64,000 nt of DNA, taken from JAGDVO01 sp964590075 [NCBI: uncultured Aquificales bacterium] (GTDB taxonomy: Bacteria; Thermosulfidibacterota; Thermosulfidibacteria; Thermosulfidibacterales). Below are positions 7,956 to 16,971 of the stretch, in pieces. The stretch is taken from the NCBI GenBank assembly GCA_964590075.1, contig CAZPXS010000004.1:62001-126000 (forward strand), given 5' to 3'. The notes beneath the pieces are model-generated. The model was given only the letters and a program-made list of their open reading frames with translations. It was not told where the DNA came from and did no database searches. A program made the position numbers and the translations under genes. Within the stretch, counting starts at the first letter, position 1; each line of letters begins with the position of its first letter.

Positions 7956-8678
7956 ATGGCCATGAACCGTCTTTCCAGGTATAGTAGGCAGGTTGATATA
8001 GTTTGTCAGGAGAGTTTAAGTAGGGCAAAGGTCCTTGTTATCGGTGCGGGCGGTCTTGGTAGTTCCGTACTATATTATCTAGTTGCGGGTGGGGTAGGTA
8101 ATATAAAATTTGTTGACTGCGATAGGGTGGAGGAATCCAATTTAAATAGGCAGATACTTCACTTTACCGATGATATAGGAAGGCCTAAGGTCTTTTCTGC
8201 TTACGAGAAACTGAGTAGACTTAACCCCTTTGTAAATTTAGCACCGATCTACATAAAGGTTGATGAAAAGAGTTTAGACTTTCTCTTAGATGATGTTGAT
8301 ATAGTTGTCGATTGTCTTGACAACATGGAAACAAGGTTTCTTTTGAACGATGTGTGTTACGGTAGAGGTATACCGTTAGTTCACTGTGCGGTTGAGGGAT
8401 GGGAAGGTAGAGTCGCTTTTATAAATCCCAAACTTTCCTCGCCCTGTATGAGGTGTATATACGGTGATATTGAGGCTCTCGGTAAAAGGTTCTTTAATGT
8501 GGTTGGTGTGACTCCTGGGATAGGTGGTACGATAGAGGCGTCTATCGTACTTAACTATCTAAGTGGGAATCGTAGCCTCTTAGTAGGTGAACTTCTCATA
8601 TACGATCTTCTCACTTTGGACTTCTATAAAGTAAAGGTTAAGAAGAGAGTAAATTGTAGGGTTTGTGGAGGTAGTTGA
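7956..8678 (+). CDS. E1-like ThiF/MoeB-family adenylyltransferase
   Basis: A 240-residue E1-like enzyme. It has the ATP-binding GAGGLG (30-35), the NLNRQ arginine motif, DCLDN for Mg2+, and two zinc CxxC pairs (Cys164/167 and Cys234/237). There is no C-terminal rhodanese domain. It would adenylate the C-terminal Gly-Gly of a sulfur-carrier protein, here almost certainly the one encoded immediately downstream (overlap of 1 bp). In Thermus the equivalent TtuC serves tRNA thiolation, thiamine and molybdopterin pathways together. TtuA is encoded 1.2 kb downstream, so a role in tRNA 2-thiolation is favoured, with thiamine synthesis (ThiF) as the alternative. Confidence 0.88.
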   Translation: MAMNRLSRYSRQVDIVCQESLSRAKVLVIGAGGLGSSVLYYLVAGGVGNIKFVDCDRVEESNLNRQILHFTDDIGRPKVFSAYEKLSRLNPFVNLAPIYIKVDEKSLDFLLDDVDIVVDCLDNMETRFLLNDVCYGRGIPLVHCAVEGWEGRVAFINPKLSSPCMRCIYGDIEALGKRFFNVVGVTPGIGGTIEASIVLNYLSGNRSLLVGELLIYDLLTLDFYKVKVKKRVNCRVCGGS

Positions 8679-8878
8679 TGGCTAGGGTTGTTTTGTTGCC
8701 AGGTGGGAATAGTTACGAGGTAGAGGGTAAGAAGGTTTCCGATTTACTAGCCGAGTTGGATCTCAACCTAAGTGAAGTACTTGTGATCGATAGAATTAAC
8801 AACCAGCTATTAAACGAGGAGGATGTTATAACTGGTGACGGTCTGATAGAGATAAGAAAGGTTGTATCAGGAGGTTAG
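8678..8878 (+). CDS. ThiS/MoaD/TtuB-like sulfur-carrier protein
   Basis: A 66-residue ubiquitin-like protein ending exactly in Gly-Gly, the thiocarboxylation site. Beta-grasp features include the early strand [12 protein letters not shown], the helix [10 protein letters not shown] and the late segment [20 protein letters not shown]. The start at ATG 8678 overlaps the stop codon of the E1-like gene (TGATG), a strong sign of functional coupling. The carrier could feed tRNA thiolation (TtuB), thiazole synthesis (ThiS) or cysteine synthesis (CysO-like, as cysteine synthase is adjacent). The last 12 bp overlap the convergent cysK. Confidence 0.85.
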   Translation: MARVVLLPGGNSYEVEGKKVSDLLAELDLNLSEVLVIDRINNQLLNEEDVITGDGLIEIRKVVSGG

Positions 8879-9805
8879 AGATTCATCTTCCCATAGCCAG
8901 GAACTTAGGTATCTTTCGCCAGTATCCGGAAGTATCGTTACTATGAGTTTGCCTCTGTTTTCTTCCCTTTTTGCTACTTGAAGGGCTGCCCACGTTGCAG
9001 CGCCCGATGATATCCCAACAAATATGCCTTCAAGTCTCGCGAGTTTCCTCGCTGTATCTTTCGCATCCTCATCGGTTACCTGTATTATCTCGTCGATTAT
9101 GCTGGTATTCAAAACTTCGGGTATGAATCCCGCTCCTATACCTTGGATTTTATGTATCCCTGGTTCTCCTCCCGATAAAACCGGGCTTTTTGCCGGCTCT
9201 ACCGCTACTATCTTCACAGAAGGTTTTAGGTTCTTTAAAACTTCTCCCACTCCCGTTATTGTACCTCCAGTTCCGACTCCCGCTACCACTATATCGACTT
9301 TTCCATCGGTATCTTCCCATATTTCCCTTGCCGTTGTTCTTCTATGAATCTCTGGATTTGCCGGGTTTCTGAACTGGTCGGGCATAAAGAATTCCTTGTT
9401 TTCCCTTACCAGTTTTTCTGCTAACTCCACAGCACCCCTCATACCCTTTTCTGCAGGAGTAAGTATCAATTCGGCCCCTAAAGCTTTAAGTATCTTTCTT
9501 CTCTCTAGGCTCATGCTCTCCGGCATAATGAGTATGCATTTATACCCTTTACTTGCGGCTACAAAGGCAAGTGCTATTCCGGTGTTACCACTCGTAGGTT
9601 CAACTATAGTCATACCCGGCTTTAAGATTCCTCTTCTTTCAGCATCCTCTATCATCGCAACTCCTATTCTATCCTTTACGCTGTGTAGTGGGTTAAAGGA
9701 CTCTAACTTTACGACCACCTCCGCCTCTAGTCCTTCGGTTAGTTTTTTTAGCCTCACAAGAGGGGTTTTACCGATCAACTCACATATGCTGTTATATATT
9801 CTCAT
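8867..9805 (-). CDS. cysK: Cysteine synthase (O-acetylserine sulfhydrylase)
   Basis: A 312-residue PLP enzyme of the CysK/CysM family. The PLP lysine is Lys44 in NPLHSVKDR; the substrate loop TSGNTG is at 71-76; a glycine-rich phosphate loop ([10 protein letters not shown]) follows, and then GISSGAA. It makes cysteine from O-acetylserine and sulfide, or from a thiocarboxylated carrier in CysM-type enzymes. The start is set at 9805: AGGAGAGGAC precedes this ATG, and [16 protein letters not shown] matches family N-termini, whereas an upstream extension does not. It lies on the opposite strand between the sulfur-carrier and ttuA genes. Confidence 0.94.
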   Translation of the reverse strand: MRIYNSICELIGKTPLVRLKKLTEGLEAEVVVKLESFNPLHSVKDRIGVAMIEDAERRGILKPGMTIVEPTSGNTGIALAFVAASKGYKCILIMPESMSLERRKILKALGAELILTPAEKGMRGAVELAEKLVRENKEFFMPDQFRNPANPEIHRRTTAREIWEDTDGKVDIVVAGVGTGGTITGVGEVLKNLKPSVKIVAVEPAKSPVLSGGEPGIHKIQGIGAGFIPEVLNTSIIDEIIQVTDEDAKDTARKLARLEGIFVGISSGAATWAALQVAKREENRGKLIVTILPDTGERYLSSWLWEDESLTS

Positions 9806-9875
9806 TTGTCCTCTCCTGTGATAGATTTTCACTACTAATAGCATATGCATAGGTTTGGTGCAATAGGGGGGTATG

Positions 9876-10775
9876 ATGGGTTGTGATATCTGTGGTAGAA
9901 AGCCTACCTACAGACTTTACCAGAGGGGGAGGATCCTGTGTAAAGATCATTTTGTTGAATTCTTTATCGGGAAGGTAAAGGATACGATAGAGGGTTTTTC
10001 TCTTTTTAGTAAGGATGATAGAATTATGGTAGCTGTATCTGGTGGTAAGGATAGTCTCGTTCTTTTAAAGGTTCTTAAGGATTTAGGCTATGATGTATGT
10101 GCTTTTCACATAAACCTAGGTATAGGAGAATACTCTGATATATCAAGTAAAAAATTCATGAATTTTGTTGAGAGGGAAAAGATTCCTCACATTATACTCG
10201 ATGTTAAGAGTATGATGGGTGCTGGTATAGGCGAGATAGCTAAGAAGGTAAAAAGGCCAACCTGTTCGGTATGTGGAACTATAAAGCGTTACTTGATGGA
10301 TAGGTACTCAAAGGGTTATGTGGTTGCAACTGGTCATAATCTCGACGATGAAGTTTCCTTTTTGTTTATGAACCTTTTTAATTGGTCTTTAGGTTATATA
10401 AAGAGACAATCCCCCATTCTACCAGAGGAGCATGGTTTTTCGAGAAAGGTAAAACCACTCTCCTTTATATACGAGTATGAGACTGCTCTTTACGCCTTTA
10501 TAAATGGTATAGACTATGTTTTGGATGAATGTCCCTTATCCCATGGAGCAACAACACTTGATATAAAGAAGGCTGTTAATATGATAGAGAGTAGGATACC
10601 GGATTTTAAGGTTAGATTTTTTGAAACCTTTATAAATCTTAAGGATAGGATAGATGTTGAGGATAGGAGAGATGGGGAGTTAAGGCCCTGTCTTAGATGC
10701 GGTTATCCAACTACTATCGGTGTTTGTCTTTTCTGTAGGATTATAGAAAGGGTCTCTAATTATCCCCAGAGTTAA
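9876..10775 (+). CDS. ttuA: tRNA-5-methyluridine(54) 2-sulfurtransferase TtuA-like
   Basis: A 299-residue PP-loop ATPase. An N-terminal zinc finger (CDICGRKP ... CKDHF) is followed by the PP-loop SGGKDS (55-60). Cys130 and Cys133 sit in TCSVCGT and Cys219 in DECPLSH; by memory, Thermus TtuA uses Cys130, Cys133 and Cys222 to hold its [4Fe-4S] cluster, an excellent match. The C-terminal zinc ribbon is CLRCG...CLFC. It adds sulfur to T54 of tRNA, a heat-stabilising modification. The second ATG (9876) is favoured because the GGGGGG site is too close to 9873. It shares a neighbourhood with the E1-like and carrier genes. Confidence 0.88.
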   Translation: MGCDICGRKPTYRLYQRGRILCKDHFVEFFIGKVKDTIEGFSLFSKDDRIMVAVSGGKDSLVLLKVLKDLGYDVCAFHINLGIGEYSDISSKKFMNFVEREKIPHIILDVKSMMGAGIGEIAKKVKRPTCSVCGTIKRYLMDRYSKGYVVATGHNLDDEVSFLFMNLFNWSLGYIKRQSPILPEEHGFSRKVKPLSFIYEYETALYAFINGIDYVLDECPLSHGATTLDIKKAVNMIESRIPDFKVRFFETFINLKDRIDVEDRRDGELRPCLRCGYPTTIGVCLFCRIIERVSNYPQS

Positions 10776-11259
10776 CGTCATTTACATTCCAATAGTTTTT
10801 GACTTCGTAGGGAAAATTATACATGTTAGCTATAGCTTTAACAAACTCTCTCACACATACATTTTCTGATTTTTTGATATCCTTTGATATTTTTACCTTT
10901 ACCTTATCCTCGTACTTTGTCCCTGTGTACTCTGTGGTTTTGAATTCTACGTTACAGATGTCATAGTCCCCTTCACTTAACATCTCAAACTTAACGATTT
11001 TAATTACCGTGTCGGCCATTTTTCTATCGTCAACAACATTTATGTTCAGATCTTGAGAAAAGGCATCAAAATAACCTTTAATTACTTCTTTTAGGTAGGC
11101 TTTATCCTTAGGTAGTTCTATATAGATGGAGTAGGTGTGTAGAAGATTTCCACCACTTGTGTATTCTACGTCTATCTTTGGCGAACAACCTGTCGAGATG
11201 GGTATTGAAAATAGTAGAACTATAATAAATGCTATTAGTCTTTCTGTTTTTTTAACCAT
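10756..11259 (-). CDS. Predicted lipoprotein of unknown function
   Basis: A 167-residue protein with a typical lipoprotein signal: basic start (MVKKTER), hydrophobic stretch and lipobox ISTGC with Cys25. The mature part is mixed alpha/beta with no recognised domain. It starts inside the LOG-family gene (25-bp overlap) and ends inside the convergent ttuA (20-bp overlap). It may be translated from the LOG message. I cannot assign a function. Confidence 0.75.
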   Translation of the reverse strand: MVKKTERLIAFIIVLLFSIPISTGCSPKIDVEYTSGGNLLHTYSIYIELPKDKAYLKEVIKGYFDAFSQDLNINVVDDRKMADTVIKIVKFEMLSEGDYDICNVEFKTTEYTGTKYEDKVKVKISKDIKKSENVCVREFVKAIANMYNFPYEVKNYWNVNDVNSGDN

Positions 11260-11984
11260 TCTATTATAGCCTCCTTTACATCGTGCATTACTTTTGCCTT
11301 TTCCAGGAATTCGAGTTTCGTAGCTAAGCTGTCTCTAATTAGATCATAAACTTCCTCAGGTGTATCTGCTAGTGAGAAGATATCAAGATCGGTTTTTCTT
11401 AGTAGACCTTTGCTAACCAAGTTGTTTCTAAGATAATCTAACATAGGCTTCCAGTGTTCACTTCCTACGAGAATGATGGGTAGTGGTGGGATCTTGCCTG
11501 TGGTTATCAGATTTGCAGCTTCAAATAGCTCATCCAGTGTACCGTATCCTCCTGGGAATATAACGTAACCTATAGCATATCTTAGTAACATTAATTTTCG
11601 TATAAAAAAGTATTTGAATGTTATGGAAATATTCTGGTATGGATTCGGTTTTTCCTGAAAGGGTAGTTTTATGTTTAGTCCTACGGACTTTGCTCCTGCT
11701 CTCAGTGCTCCCTTATTTGCCGCCTCCATTATTCCCGGTCCTCCACCGGTGATTATCGTGAAACCGTTTAGTCCAAGTAGATATGCCGTCTCTTCGGCTA
11801 ACTTATAATATTTATCGTCCTCCTTAACCAGATGACTACCGAAGAAGGTTATGGCTGGCCCTATATGTTGGAGTTTGTCAAATCCCTGTATTAGTTCTGC
11901 AAGTATCCTAAGTATCCTCCATACATCGCCTGCCTGGGCCCTCAGTTCATCGAGTAAGTGCTCAAAATCATTTTTGTTTTCCAT
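11235..11984 (-). CDS. LOG-family (TIGR00730-type) nucleotide phosphoribohydrolase-like protein
   Basis: A 249-residue Rossmann-fold protein with both LOG signatures, GGGPGIMEAANKGA (80-93) and PGGYGTLDE (144-152), plus the Arg129-Lys130 pair. Family members hydrolyse nucleoside monophosphates, classically cytokinin ribotides; bacterial copies probably act on purine or pyrimidine nucleotides (PpnN-like). It is longer at the N-terminus than minimal LOG proteins, with a helical extension. AGGAGGG precedes the ATG. It is divergent from the nuo operon. Confidence 0.85.
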   Translation of the reverse strand: MENKNDFEHLLDELRAQAGDVWRILRILAELIQGFDKLQHIGPAITFFGSHLVKEDDKYYKLAEETAYLLGLNGFTIITGGGPGIMEAANKGALRAGAKSVGLNIKLPFQEKPNPYQNISITFKYFFIRKLMLLRYAIGYVIFPGGYGTLDELFEAANLITTGKIPPLPIILVGSEHWKPMLDYLRNNLVSKGLLRKTDLDIFSLADTPEEVYDLIRDSLATKLEFLEKAKVMHDVKEAIIEWLKKQKD

Positions 11985-12030
11985 GGCTTCCCTCCTATCA
12001 TGATTGTAGTTTAAAAAAATTTAAATCTTG

Positions 12031-12059
12031 TTGCAATATTTGTCACAATATGTTAAATA
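12031..12059 (+). promoter_or_regulatory. Candidate promoter of the nuo operon
   Basis: TTGCAA (12031-12036) and TAAATA (12054-12059) are spaced by 17 bp, about 30 bp before nuoA. The spacer includes TTGT-C-ACAA, a short odd palindrome that may be incidental. This 103-bp gap also holds the upstream region of the divergent LOG-family gene. Confidence 0.4.
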
Positions 12060-12087
12060 GTTCCCAGCTAAGGTTGGAGGGGATGGG

Positions 12088-12453
12088 ATGTATCAGGTTA
12101 TCAGTCCCTATGTGCCTGTTCTGATTTTACTTATTCTTGCAGTTTTGTTCGGTATAGTTACTCTCGCTATTGCCTGGTTAGTAAGGCCTAACGTACCTTA
12201 TTCGGAAAAGTTATCACCTTACGAGTGCGGAGTTGAGCCTTTACAACCTGGCAAACTAAGGGTCCCGATTAGGTTTTTTGTAATTGTTCTATTATTCCTT
12301 TTATTCGATGTGGAAGCTGTCTTTATGTATCCATGGGCGGTCATGTATAAACCTCTCGGTTGGTGGGGCTTTATTGAGATGGGTCTATTCATAGTTATTC
12401 TATTTGTTGGTTATATCTATGCTTGGTTGAAGGGAGCGTTGGAATGGGAGTGA
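12088..12453 (+). CDS. nuoA: NADH-quinone oxidoreductase subunit A
   Basis: A 121-residue membrane protein with three hydrophobic helices and the subunit signature [11 protein letters not shown] phrase ([13 protein letters not shown]) and [12 protein letters not shown]. The acidic residues in LLFDVEA lie in the membrane arm near the quinone cavity. GGAGGGGAT precedes the start. First gene of an eleven-gene complex I operon, overlapping nuoB by 10 bp. Confidence 0.96.
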   Translation: MYQVISPYVPVLILLILAVLFGIVTLAIAWLVRPNVPYSEKLSPYECGVEPLQPGKLRVPIRFFVIVLLFLLFDVEAVFMYPWAVMYKPLGWWGFIEMGLFIVILFVGYIYAWLKGALEWE

Positions 12454-12920
12454 TAGAGAGAAAACTACCGGATAACAGTGTTACAAGGGTGATCGATAAG
12501 GTTGTTAACTGGGCGAGGGCTTCATCTTTATGGCCTATGACTTTTGGTCTTGCCTGTTGTGCTATAGAGATGATGGCAGCTGGAGCTTCAAGGTTTGATT
12601 TTGATAGGTTTGGTGTGATCTTCAGAGCTACACCGAGACAGTCTGACGTGATGATAGTTGCAGGTACAGTAACGCTAAAGATGGCACCTATTCTCAGGAA
12701 GGTTTACGATCAGATGCCGGAGCCTAGATGGGTTATTTCTATGGGCTCCTGTGCCAACTCAGGTGGTATATACAATACCTACTCTGTGGTGCAGGGGGTT
12801 GATAAAATTGTACCTGTGGATGTTTTCGTACCTGGCTGTCCTCCGAGACCCGAGGGGTTGATGTACGGAGTTATCAAGCTCCAGGAGAAGATCTTTGAAA
12901 TGAAGGTTTTAAGGAGGTGA
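12444..12920 (+). CDS. nuoB: NADH-quinone oxidoreductase subunit B
   Basis: A 158-residue subunit holding cluster N2, the last iron-sulfur centre before quinone. All four ligands are seen: the tandem cysteines of LACCAIEM, Cys in GSCANSGG, and Cys in [11 protein letters not shown] 12444 with GGAG upstream matches family N-termini ([12 protein letters not shown]); a longer reading would overlap nuoA without support. It acts with NuoD at the quinone site. Confidence 0.97.
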   Translation: MGVIERKLPDNSVTRVIDKVVNWARASSLWPMTFGLACCAIEMMAAGASRFDFDRFGVIFRATPRQSDVMIVAGTVTLKMAPILRKVYDQMPEPRWVISMGSCANSGGIYNTYSVVQGVDKIVPVDVFVPGCPPRPEGLMYGVIKLQEKIFEMKVLRR

Positions 12921-12923
12921 TGT

Positions 12924-13490
12924 ATGTCTGAGGAGCCTATAAGGGAGAAGGAAACTAAGGAGGAAAAACCGGCTGTTGATTTTGATAAATTCGTTGAGGT
13001 TAGAAAGATCAAGGAAAAGTTTCCCGATGCTATTATTGATTTGAAGTACTTCAGAGATGAACTGACCATAGTCTTAAGTAAGGAGTTTCTACTTGATGTC
13101 TGTTTTTTACTGAGAGACGATCCGGAAACGAAGTATAATTTTTTGACTGAAGTCATTGGTGTTCACTATCCCGACAGAGAGAAACCCTTTGAGGTGGTTT
13201 ATCATTTATATTCCGTCGAGTATGCCAAAAGGGTCCGACTCAAGGTCATGTTAGCTGAGGATGAGGAGGTTGAAAGTGTCTATCCCGTATGGCCTAGTGC
13301 TAACTGGTACGAAAGGGAGTGTTACGATATGTTTGGGATAAGATTCGCCAATCATCCTGATCTAAGGAGAATCCTGCTACCTGAGGATTGGGAGGGGTAT
13401 CCTTTGAGAAAGGATTATCCTCTCGAGGGTCCACCGGGATACAGAGAGAAATGGTTGAAGGAACATTTACCATTGTACAATAAGCTTTAG
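12924..13490 (+). CDS. nuoC: NADH-quinone oxidoreductase subunit C
   Basis: A 188-residue peripheral-arm subunit. The C-terminal signature [30 protein letters not shown] is clear (given here as [12 protein letters not shown] and [10 protein letters not shown]), ending with the [12 protein letters not shown] element that contacts NuoD. The N-terminal 20 residues are acidic and low in complexity. nuoC and nuoD are separate genes here, unlike the fused form in E. coli. GGAGGTGAT precedes the start. Confidence 0.96.
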   Translation: MSEEPIREKETKEEKPAVDFDKFVEVRKIKEKFPDAIIDLKYFRDELTIVLSKEFLLDVCFLLRDDPETKYNFLTEVIGVHYPDREKPFEVVYHLYSVEYAKRVRLKVMLAEDEEVESVYPVWPSANWYERECYDMFGIRFANHPDLRRILLPEDWEGYPLRKDYPLEGPPGYREKWLKEHLPLYNKL

Positions 13491-13504
13491 TCGGGAGTAT
13501 AGCT

Positions 13505-14698
13505 ATGGCTAAGAAGATAGAGGGAAAGATAATAGACGTACTTAAGAGGGGAACGACCTTAGGTAAGGTAGAGGAGGATGTATTTAAGGAGAACCTTAAG
13601 ATCGAAGATATGTGGATAAATATGGGTCCACAGCATCCATCTACTCATGGTGTTTTGAGGCTTGTTCTTGCTCTACAGGGCGAAAGAATAGTGGATATGG
13701 AAGTTGTTATAGGGTATCTACATCGTGGTACGGAAAAATTGGCCGAATTCAGAACCTATCATCAGTTTATTCCTCTTACCGATAGGTTGGATTATCTTGC
13801 TTCCCCTGCCATGAATTTTGGTTATGTCCTTGCCGTTGAGAAGCTCGCAGGTATAGAGGTGCCCGAGAGGGCTGAATATATAAGGGTCTTGATGGCTGAG
13901 CTTGCAAGGATCTCGAGTCACTTGCTATGGCTTGCCACCCATGCTCTCGATATTGGTGCGATGACGGTTTTCCTTTACTGTTTTAGAGAGAGGGAAATTA
14001 TACTTGATCTTTTTGAGATGGCAACTGGAGGTAGGCTGATAACTACCTACTACAGGATAGGTGGAGTTGCAAATGACCTACCCGAAGGTTTCCTCGATAA
14101 GTGTGAGGAATTCTGCGAGATATTCCCGAAGAGAGTAGAGGATTACGATGCCTTACTTTACAGCAACCGTATATGGTTATCGAGAACCGTCAATATAGCT
14201 AAGATATCCGCTGAAAAGGGACTTGCACTCGGTCTATCGGGTCCAAGTATAAGAGGATCCGGTGTTAATTGGGATTTGAGAAGATCAAACCCCTATTCCG
14301 TTTACGATAAACTTGACTTTGAAGTTGCAGTCTTTGATGGTTGTGACGTTTACGCGAGATATCTTGTTAGAAGGAAGGAGATGTTGGAATCCTGCAAGAT
14401 AGTGAAACAGTGTGTAGAGTGGCTAAAGAAGAACCCAGGTGGTGAGATTCAGGCAAAGGTACCCAAGGTTTTTAAGCCTCCCGTTGGTGAGGTTTATGCT
14501 TCTGTTGAGGCACCTAAGGGTGAGCTTGGCTTTTACATAGTTTCCGATGGTTCAACAAGACCATATAGACTAAAGATAAGAGCTCCATCTTTTGCCAATC
14601 TAATGTCCCTGCCAGAGATGTGTAAAGGTCATCTCGTGGCTGACGTTATAGCGGCGATAGGTAGTATAGATATAGTGCTTGGTGAAGTGGATAGATAG
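13505..14698 (+). CDS. nuoD: NADH-quinone oxidoreductase subunit D (49-kDa)
   Basis: A 397-residue subunit related to the large subunit of NiFe hydrogenases. [12 protein letters not shown] contains the quinone-site histidine, [10 protein letters not shown] follows, and the domain runs through [12 protein letters not shown] to the C-terminal [13 protein letters not shown]. The nickel cysteines of hydrogenases are absent, as expected for complex I. A short N-terminal extension of about 30 residues precedes the core. Confidence 0.96.
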   Translation: MAKKIEGKIIDVLKRGTTLGKVEEDVFKENLKIEDMWINMGPQHPSTHGVLRLVLALQGERIVDMEVVIGYLHRGTEKLAEFRTYHQFIPLTDRLDYLASPAMNFGYVLAVEKLAGIEVPERAEYIRVLMAELARISSHLLWLATHALDIGAMTVFLYCFREREIILDLFEMATGGRLITTYYRIGGVANDLPEGFLDKCEEFCEIFPKRVEDYDALLYSNRIWLSRTVNIAKISAEKGLALGLSGPSIRGSGVNWDLRRSNPYSVYDKLDFEVAVFDGCDVYARYLVRRKEMLESCKIVKQCVEWLKKNPGGEIQAKVPKVFKPPVGEVYASVEAPKGELGFYIVSDGSTRPYRLKIRAPSFANLMSLPEMCKGHLVADVIAAIGSIDIVLGEVDR

Positions 14699-14709
14699 GA
14701 GGATTTGTT

Positions 14710-15681
14710 ATGGAAGCGATTAAGAGCGATATACTCATAGCTTTAATAAGGATAGTCATTGTATTTGCCTTAGCGTTACTCACGGTTGCCTATCTTACCT
14801 ATCTTGAGAGAAAAGTTATAGGACACATGCAGGTTAGAATGGGGCCTATGAGGGTTGGTCCTCATGGTTTATTGCAGCCTATAGCCGATGGTTTGAAACT
14901 TTTCTTCAAGGAGGATATAGTACCAACGGAAGCATACAGGTTAACCTTTTACTTTGCTCCGATTTTAAATCTCGTCTGTGCTCTTATACTCTTTGCCGTT
15001 ATTCCTTTTGACGCTAAGTTTATGATATCAAGGTTGAACATAGGTCTTCTCTACATACTTTCTATCGCCTCTGTGGGTGTTATGGGAATAATACTTGCGG
15101 GATGGTCCTCGGGTAGTAAATACTCACTTCTCGGTGGTTTACGTTCTGCCGCTCAGATATTTTCCTATGAGATATTTTTAGGTTTTTCGCTCATGGGTCC
15201 CCTAATGATAGCCGGTTCCCTGGATCTCGTTAAGATCGTGGAATCTCAGAGTGTACCGTTGATAGTTTATCAGCCTGTTGCATTCGTGATCTATCTGATA
15301 GCTGCGCTTGGTAAGATAAACAGGGTTCCCTTTGACTTGCCTGAGGCCGAGAGCGAACTTGTTGCTGGATTCCATACAGAGTATAGTGGTATGAAATTCG
15401 CATACTTCTTTCTTGCTGAGTACGCTAACATGATAATAGTATCCGCTATAGCGACTATAGTCTTTCTAGCTGGCTGGAAGGGTCCTATTCTACCGGGTTG
15501 GATGTGGTTCTTAATAAAGATGTTTTTATTCATATACTTCTTCATATGGGTTAGGGCTACTTTCCCGAGGTACAGGTACGATCAGTTTATGAGGATAGGT
15601 TGGAAGATAATGCTTCCTTTGGTTCTGGCCAATATACTTGTTACAGGTATAGTGATTCTCATCCTTGGAGGTAACTCATGA
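14710..15681 (+). CDS. nuoH: NADH-quinone oxidoreductase subunit H
   Basis: A 323-residue membrane subunit with eight predicted helices. The family signatures are [13 protein letters not shown] near the N-terminus, [17 protein letters not shown], and [20 protein letters not shown], which forms part of the quinone chamber. GGAGG precedes the ATG. It overlaps nuoI by 4 bp. Confidence 0.97.
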   Translation: MEAIKSDILIALIRIVIVFALALLTVAYLTYLERKVIGHMQVRMGPMRVGPHGLLQPIADGLKLFFKEDIVPTEAYRLTFYFAPILNLVCALILFAVIPFDAKFMISRLNIGLLYILSIASVGVMGIILAGWSSGSKYSLLGGLRSAAQIFSYEIFLGFSLMGPLMIAGSLDLVKIVESQSVPLIVYQPVAFVIYLIAALGKINRVPFDLPEAESELVAGFHTEYSGMKFAYFFLAEYANMIIVSAIATIVFLAGWKGPILPGWMWFLIKMFLFIYFFIWVRATFPRYRYDQFMRIGWKIMLPLVLANILVTGIVILILGGNS

Positions 15682-16121
15682 TAAAAAAGGCTCTTATGGT
15701 GGATCTGGTAACCGGTCTGAAAAGGACATTCTACTACTTTTTCACGAAACCTATAACTGTACAGTATCCAAAGGAAAAGTTACAGCCTTTCCCAAGGTTC
15801 AGGGGCTTTATAAGACTTGTGCCCAAGGAGGATGGTAGCGGATTAAAGTGTATAGCCTGCGGTATGTGTGCGAGGGAATGTCCCTCCCAGTGTATAGAGG
15901 TGAAGGGAGAAGGTAAGGGTAAGGAGAGATATCCAGTTGTTTTTAATATAGATTTTTCGAGGTGTATCTACTGTGGTTTTTGTGTGGAGGTATGTCCTGC
16001 CGATGCTCTTGAGATGACTTCATTCTATGAGGGAGCGGAGTATGATTTAGATTGGTTCAAATTCGATATAAATAAACTACAGGAAGATTACAAAAAGTGG
16101 GAAAGAACCTTTAAGAAGTGA
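15678..16121 (+). CDS. nuoI: NADH-quinone oxidoreductase subunit I
   Basis: A 147-residue ferredoxin-like subunit carrying two [4Fe-4S] clusters (N6a and N6b). Both binding motifs are intact: [12 protein letters not shown] and [12 protein letters not shown]. The N-terminus has a membrane-associated helix. In complexes without NuoEFG this subunit is a plausible entry point for electrons from ferredoxin or another donor. Confidence 0.97.
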   Translation: MIKKALMVDLVTGLKRTFYYFFTKPITVQYPKEKLQPFPRFRGFIRLVPKEDGSGLKCIACGMCARECPSQCIEVKGEGKGKERYPVVFNIDFSRCIYCGFCVEVCPADALEMTSFYEGAEYDLDWFKFDINKLQEDYKKWERTFKK

Positions 16122-16135
16122 AGGGAGGCTAGGTG

Positions 16136-16654
16136 ATGAATTATACACAAATATTCTTCTATATATTTGCGGCATTATCGATAGTTTTTGCTCTACTTAC
16201 GGTTACAAGAAAAAACGCTGTCCATGCTGCTATCTGTTTATTATTAACTTTCTTCTTTATAGCCTGTAATTATGTTCTACTTGAGGCTGAGTTTCTCGCA
16301 GCGGTACAAGTTCTTGTCTATGCGGGTGGTGTGGTCGGTCTTATGTTATACGTTATCATGTTGGTTAGGAGTCAGGAAGCTAATGAAATCAAGCAGAGTC
16401 TTGGTCAAAAGGTTATAGTGGCATTTATAGCCATTCTATTTGTCCTTGAGGTGGCCTTCCTCCCCTTTGTGTTATCTGCTGGATCATATACAGGGTTTCT
16501 GGGACAAAAGATGTCTCAGTTTGGTGGTAACACGGAATCTATAGGTGGTGTTTTATATACGTACTTCCTACTTCCCTTTGAAGTAGTTTCGGTTCTTTTA
16601 CTTGCAGCCCTTGTTGGTGCGATAGTTTTAGCTAAAAACAGGATAGAGAGGTAG
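16136..16654 (+). CDS. nuoJ: NADH-quinone oxidoreductase subunit J
   Basis: A 172-residue membrane subunit with five predicted helices. The [10 protein letters not shown] and [25 protein letters not shown] segments are the family hallmark, the latter including the pi-bulge helix. ATG 16136 lies 7 bp after GGGAGG; the GTG at 16133 is less likely. Confidence 0.95.
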   Translation: MNYTQIFFYIFAALSIVFALLTVTRKNAVHAAICLLLTFFFIACNYVLLEAEFLAAVQVLVYAGGVVGLMLYVIMLVRSQEANEIKQSLGQKVIVAFIAILFVLEVAFLPFVLSAGSYTGFLGQKMSQFGGNTESIGGVLYTYFLLPFEVVSVLLLAALVGAIVLAKNRIER

Positions 16655-16658
16655 GGAC

Positions 16659-16961
16659 ATGATACCAAACGGTGTTGTCTTTTTTTACTCTTTGATAATC
16701 TTTGCCATTGGTTTATGGGGGGCACTCTCTCGCAGGAACGTTTTTATAGTTCTTATGGGGATAGAGTTGATGCTAAATGCTGTGAATATAGCCTTTGTCG
16801 GGTTTGCCTCCTCTCTTGGTAATATCGTTGGTCAGATCGTTCCCATATTCGTCATTACAGTGGCAGCTGGTGAGGCTGCGGTTGGACTTGCTATAGTTGT
16901 GGCTATTTTCCGTAACAGGCTCTCGATCAACATCGATTCTTTCAACATTATGAAGTGGTAG
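16659..16961 (+). CDS. nuoK: NADH-quinone oxidoreductase subunit K
   Basis: A 100-residue protein with three membrane helices, the usual size. Conserved carboxylates are in [13 protein letters not shown] and in the third helix ([17 protein letters not shown]), the antiporter-like proton path related to MrpC. It starts 4 bp after nuoJ. Confidence 0.96.
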   Translation: MIPNGVVFFYSLIIFAIGLWGALSRRNVFIVLMGIELMLNAVNIAFVGFASSLGNIVGQIVPIFVITVAAGEAAVGLAIVVAIFRNRLSINIDSFNIMKW

Positions 16962-16971
16962 GAGGTTAGTG

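Noticed and set aside
9396-9821. 141-codon open frame on the plus strand opposite cysK
   Set aside because: It is antisense to a well-conserved enzyme, has no ribosome site and a Ser/Leu-rich shadow composition. The same applies to 23051-23491, 12779-13156 and 46556-47035.
12040-12048. TTGT-C-ACAA as an FNR/CRP-type site in front of nuoA
   Set aside because: The half-sites are too short and spaced wrongly for CRP or FNR (TGTGA-N6-TCACA or TTGAT-N4-ATCAA).
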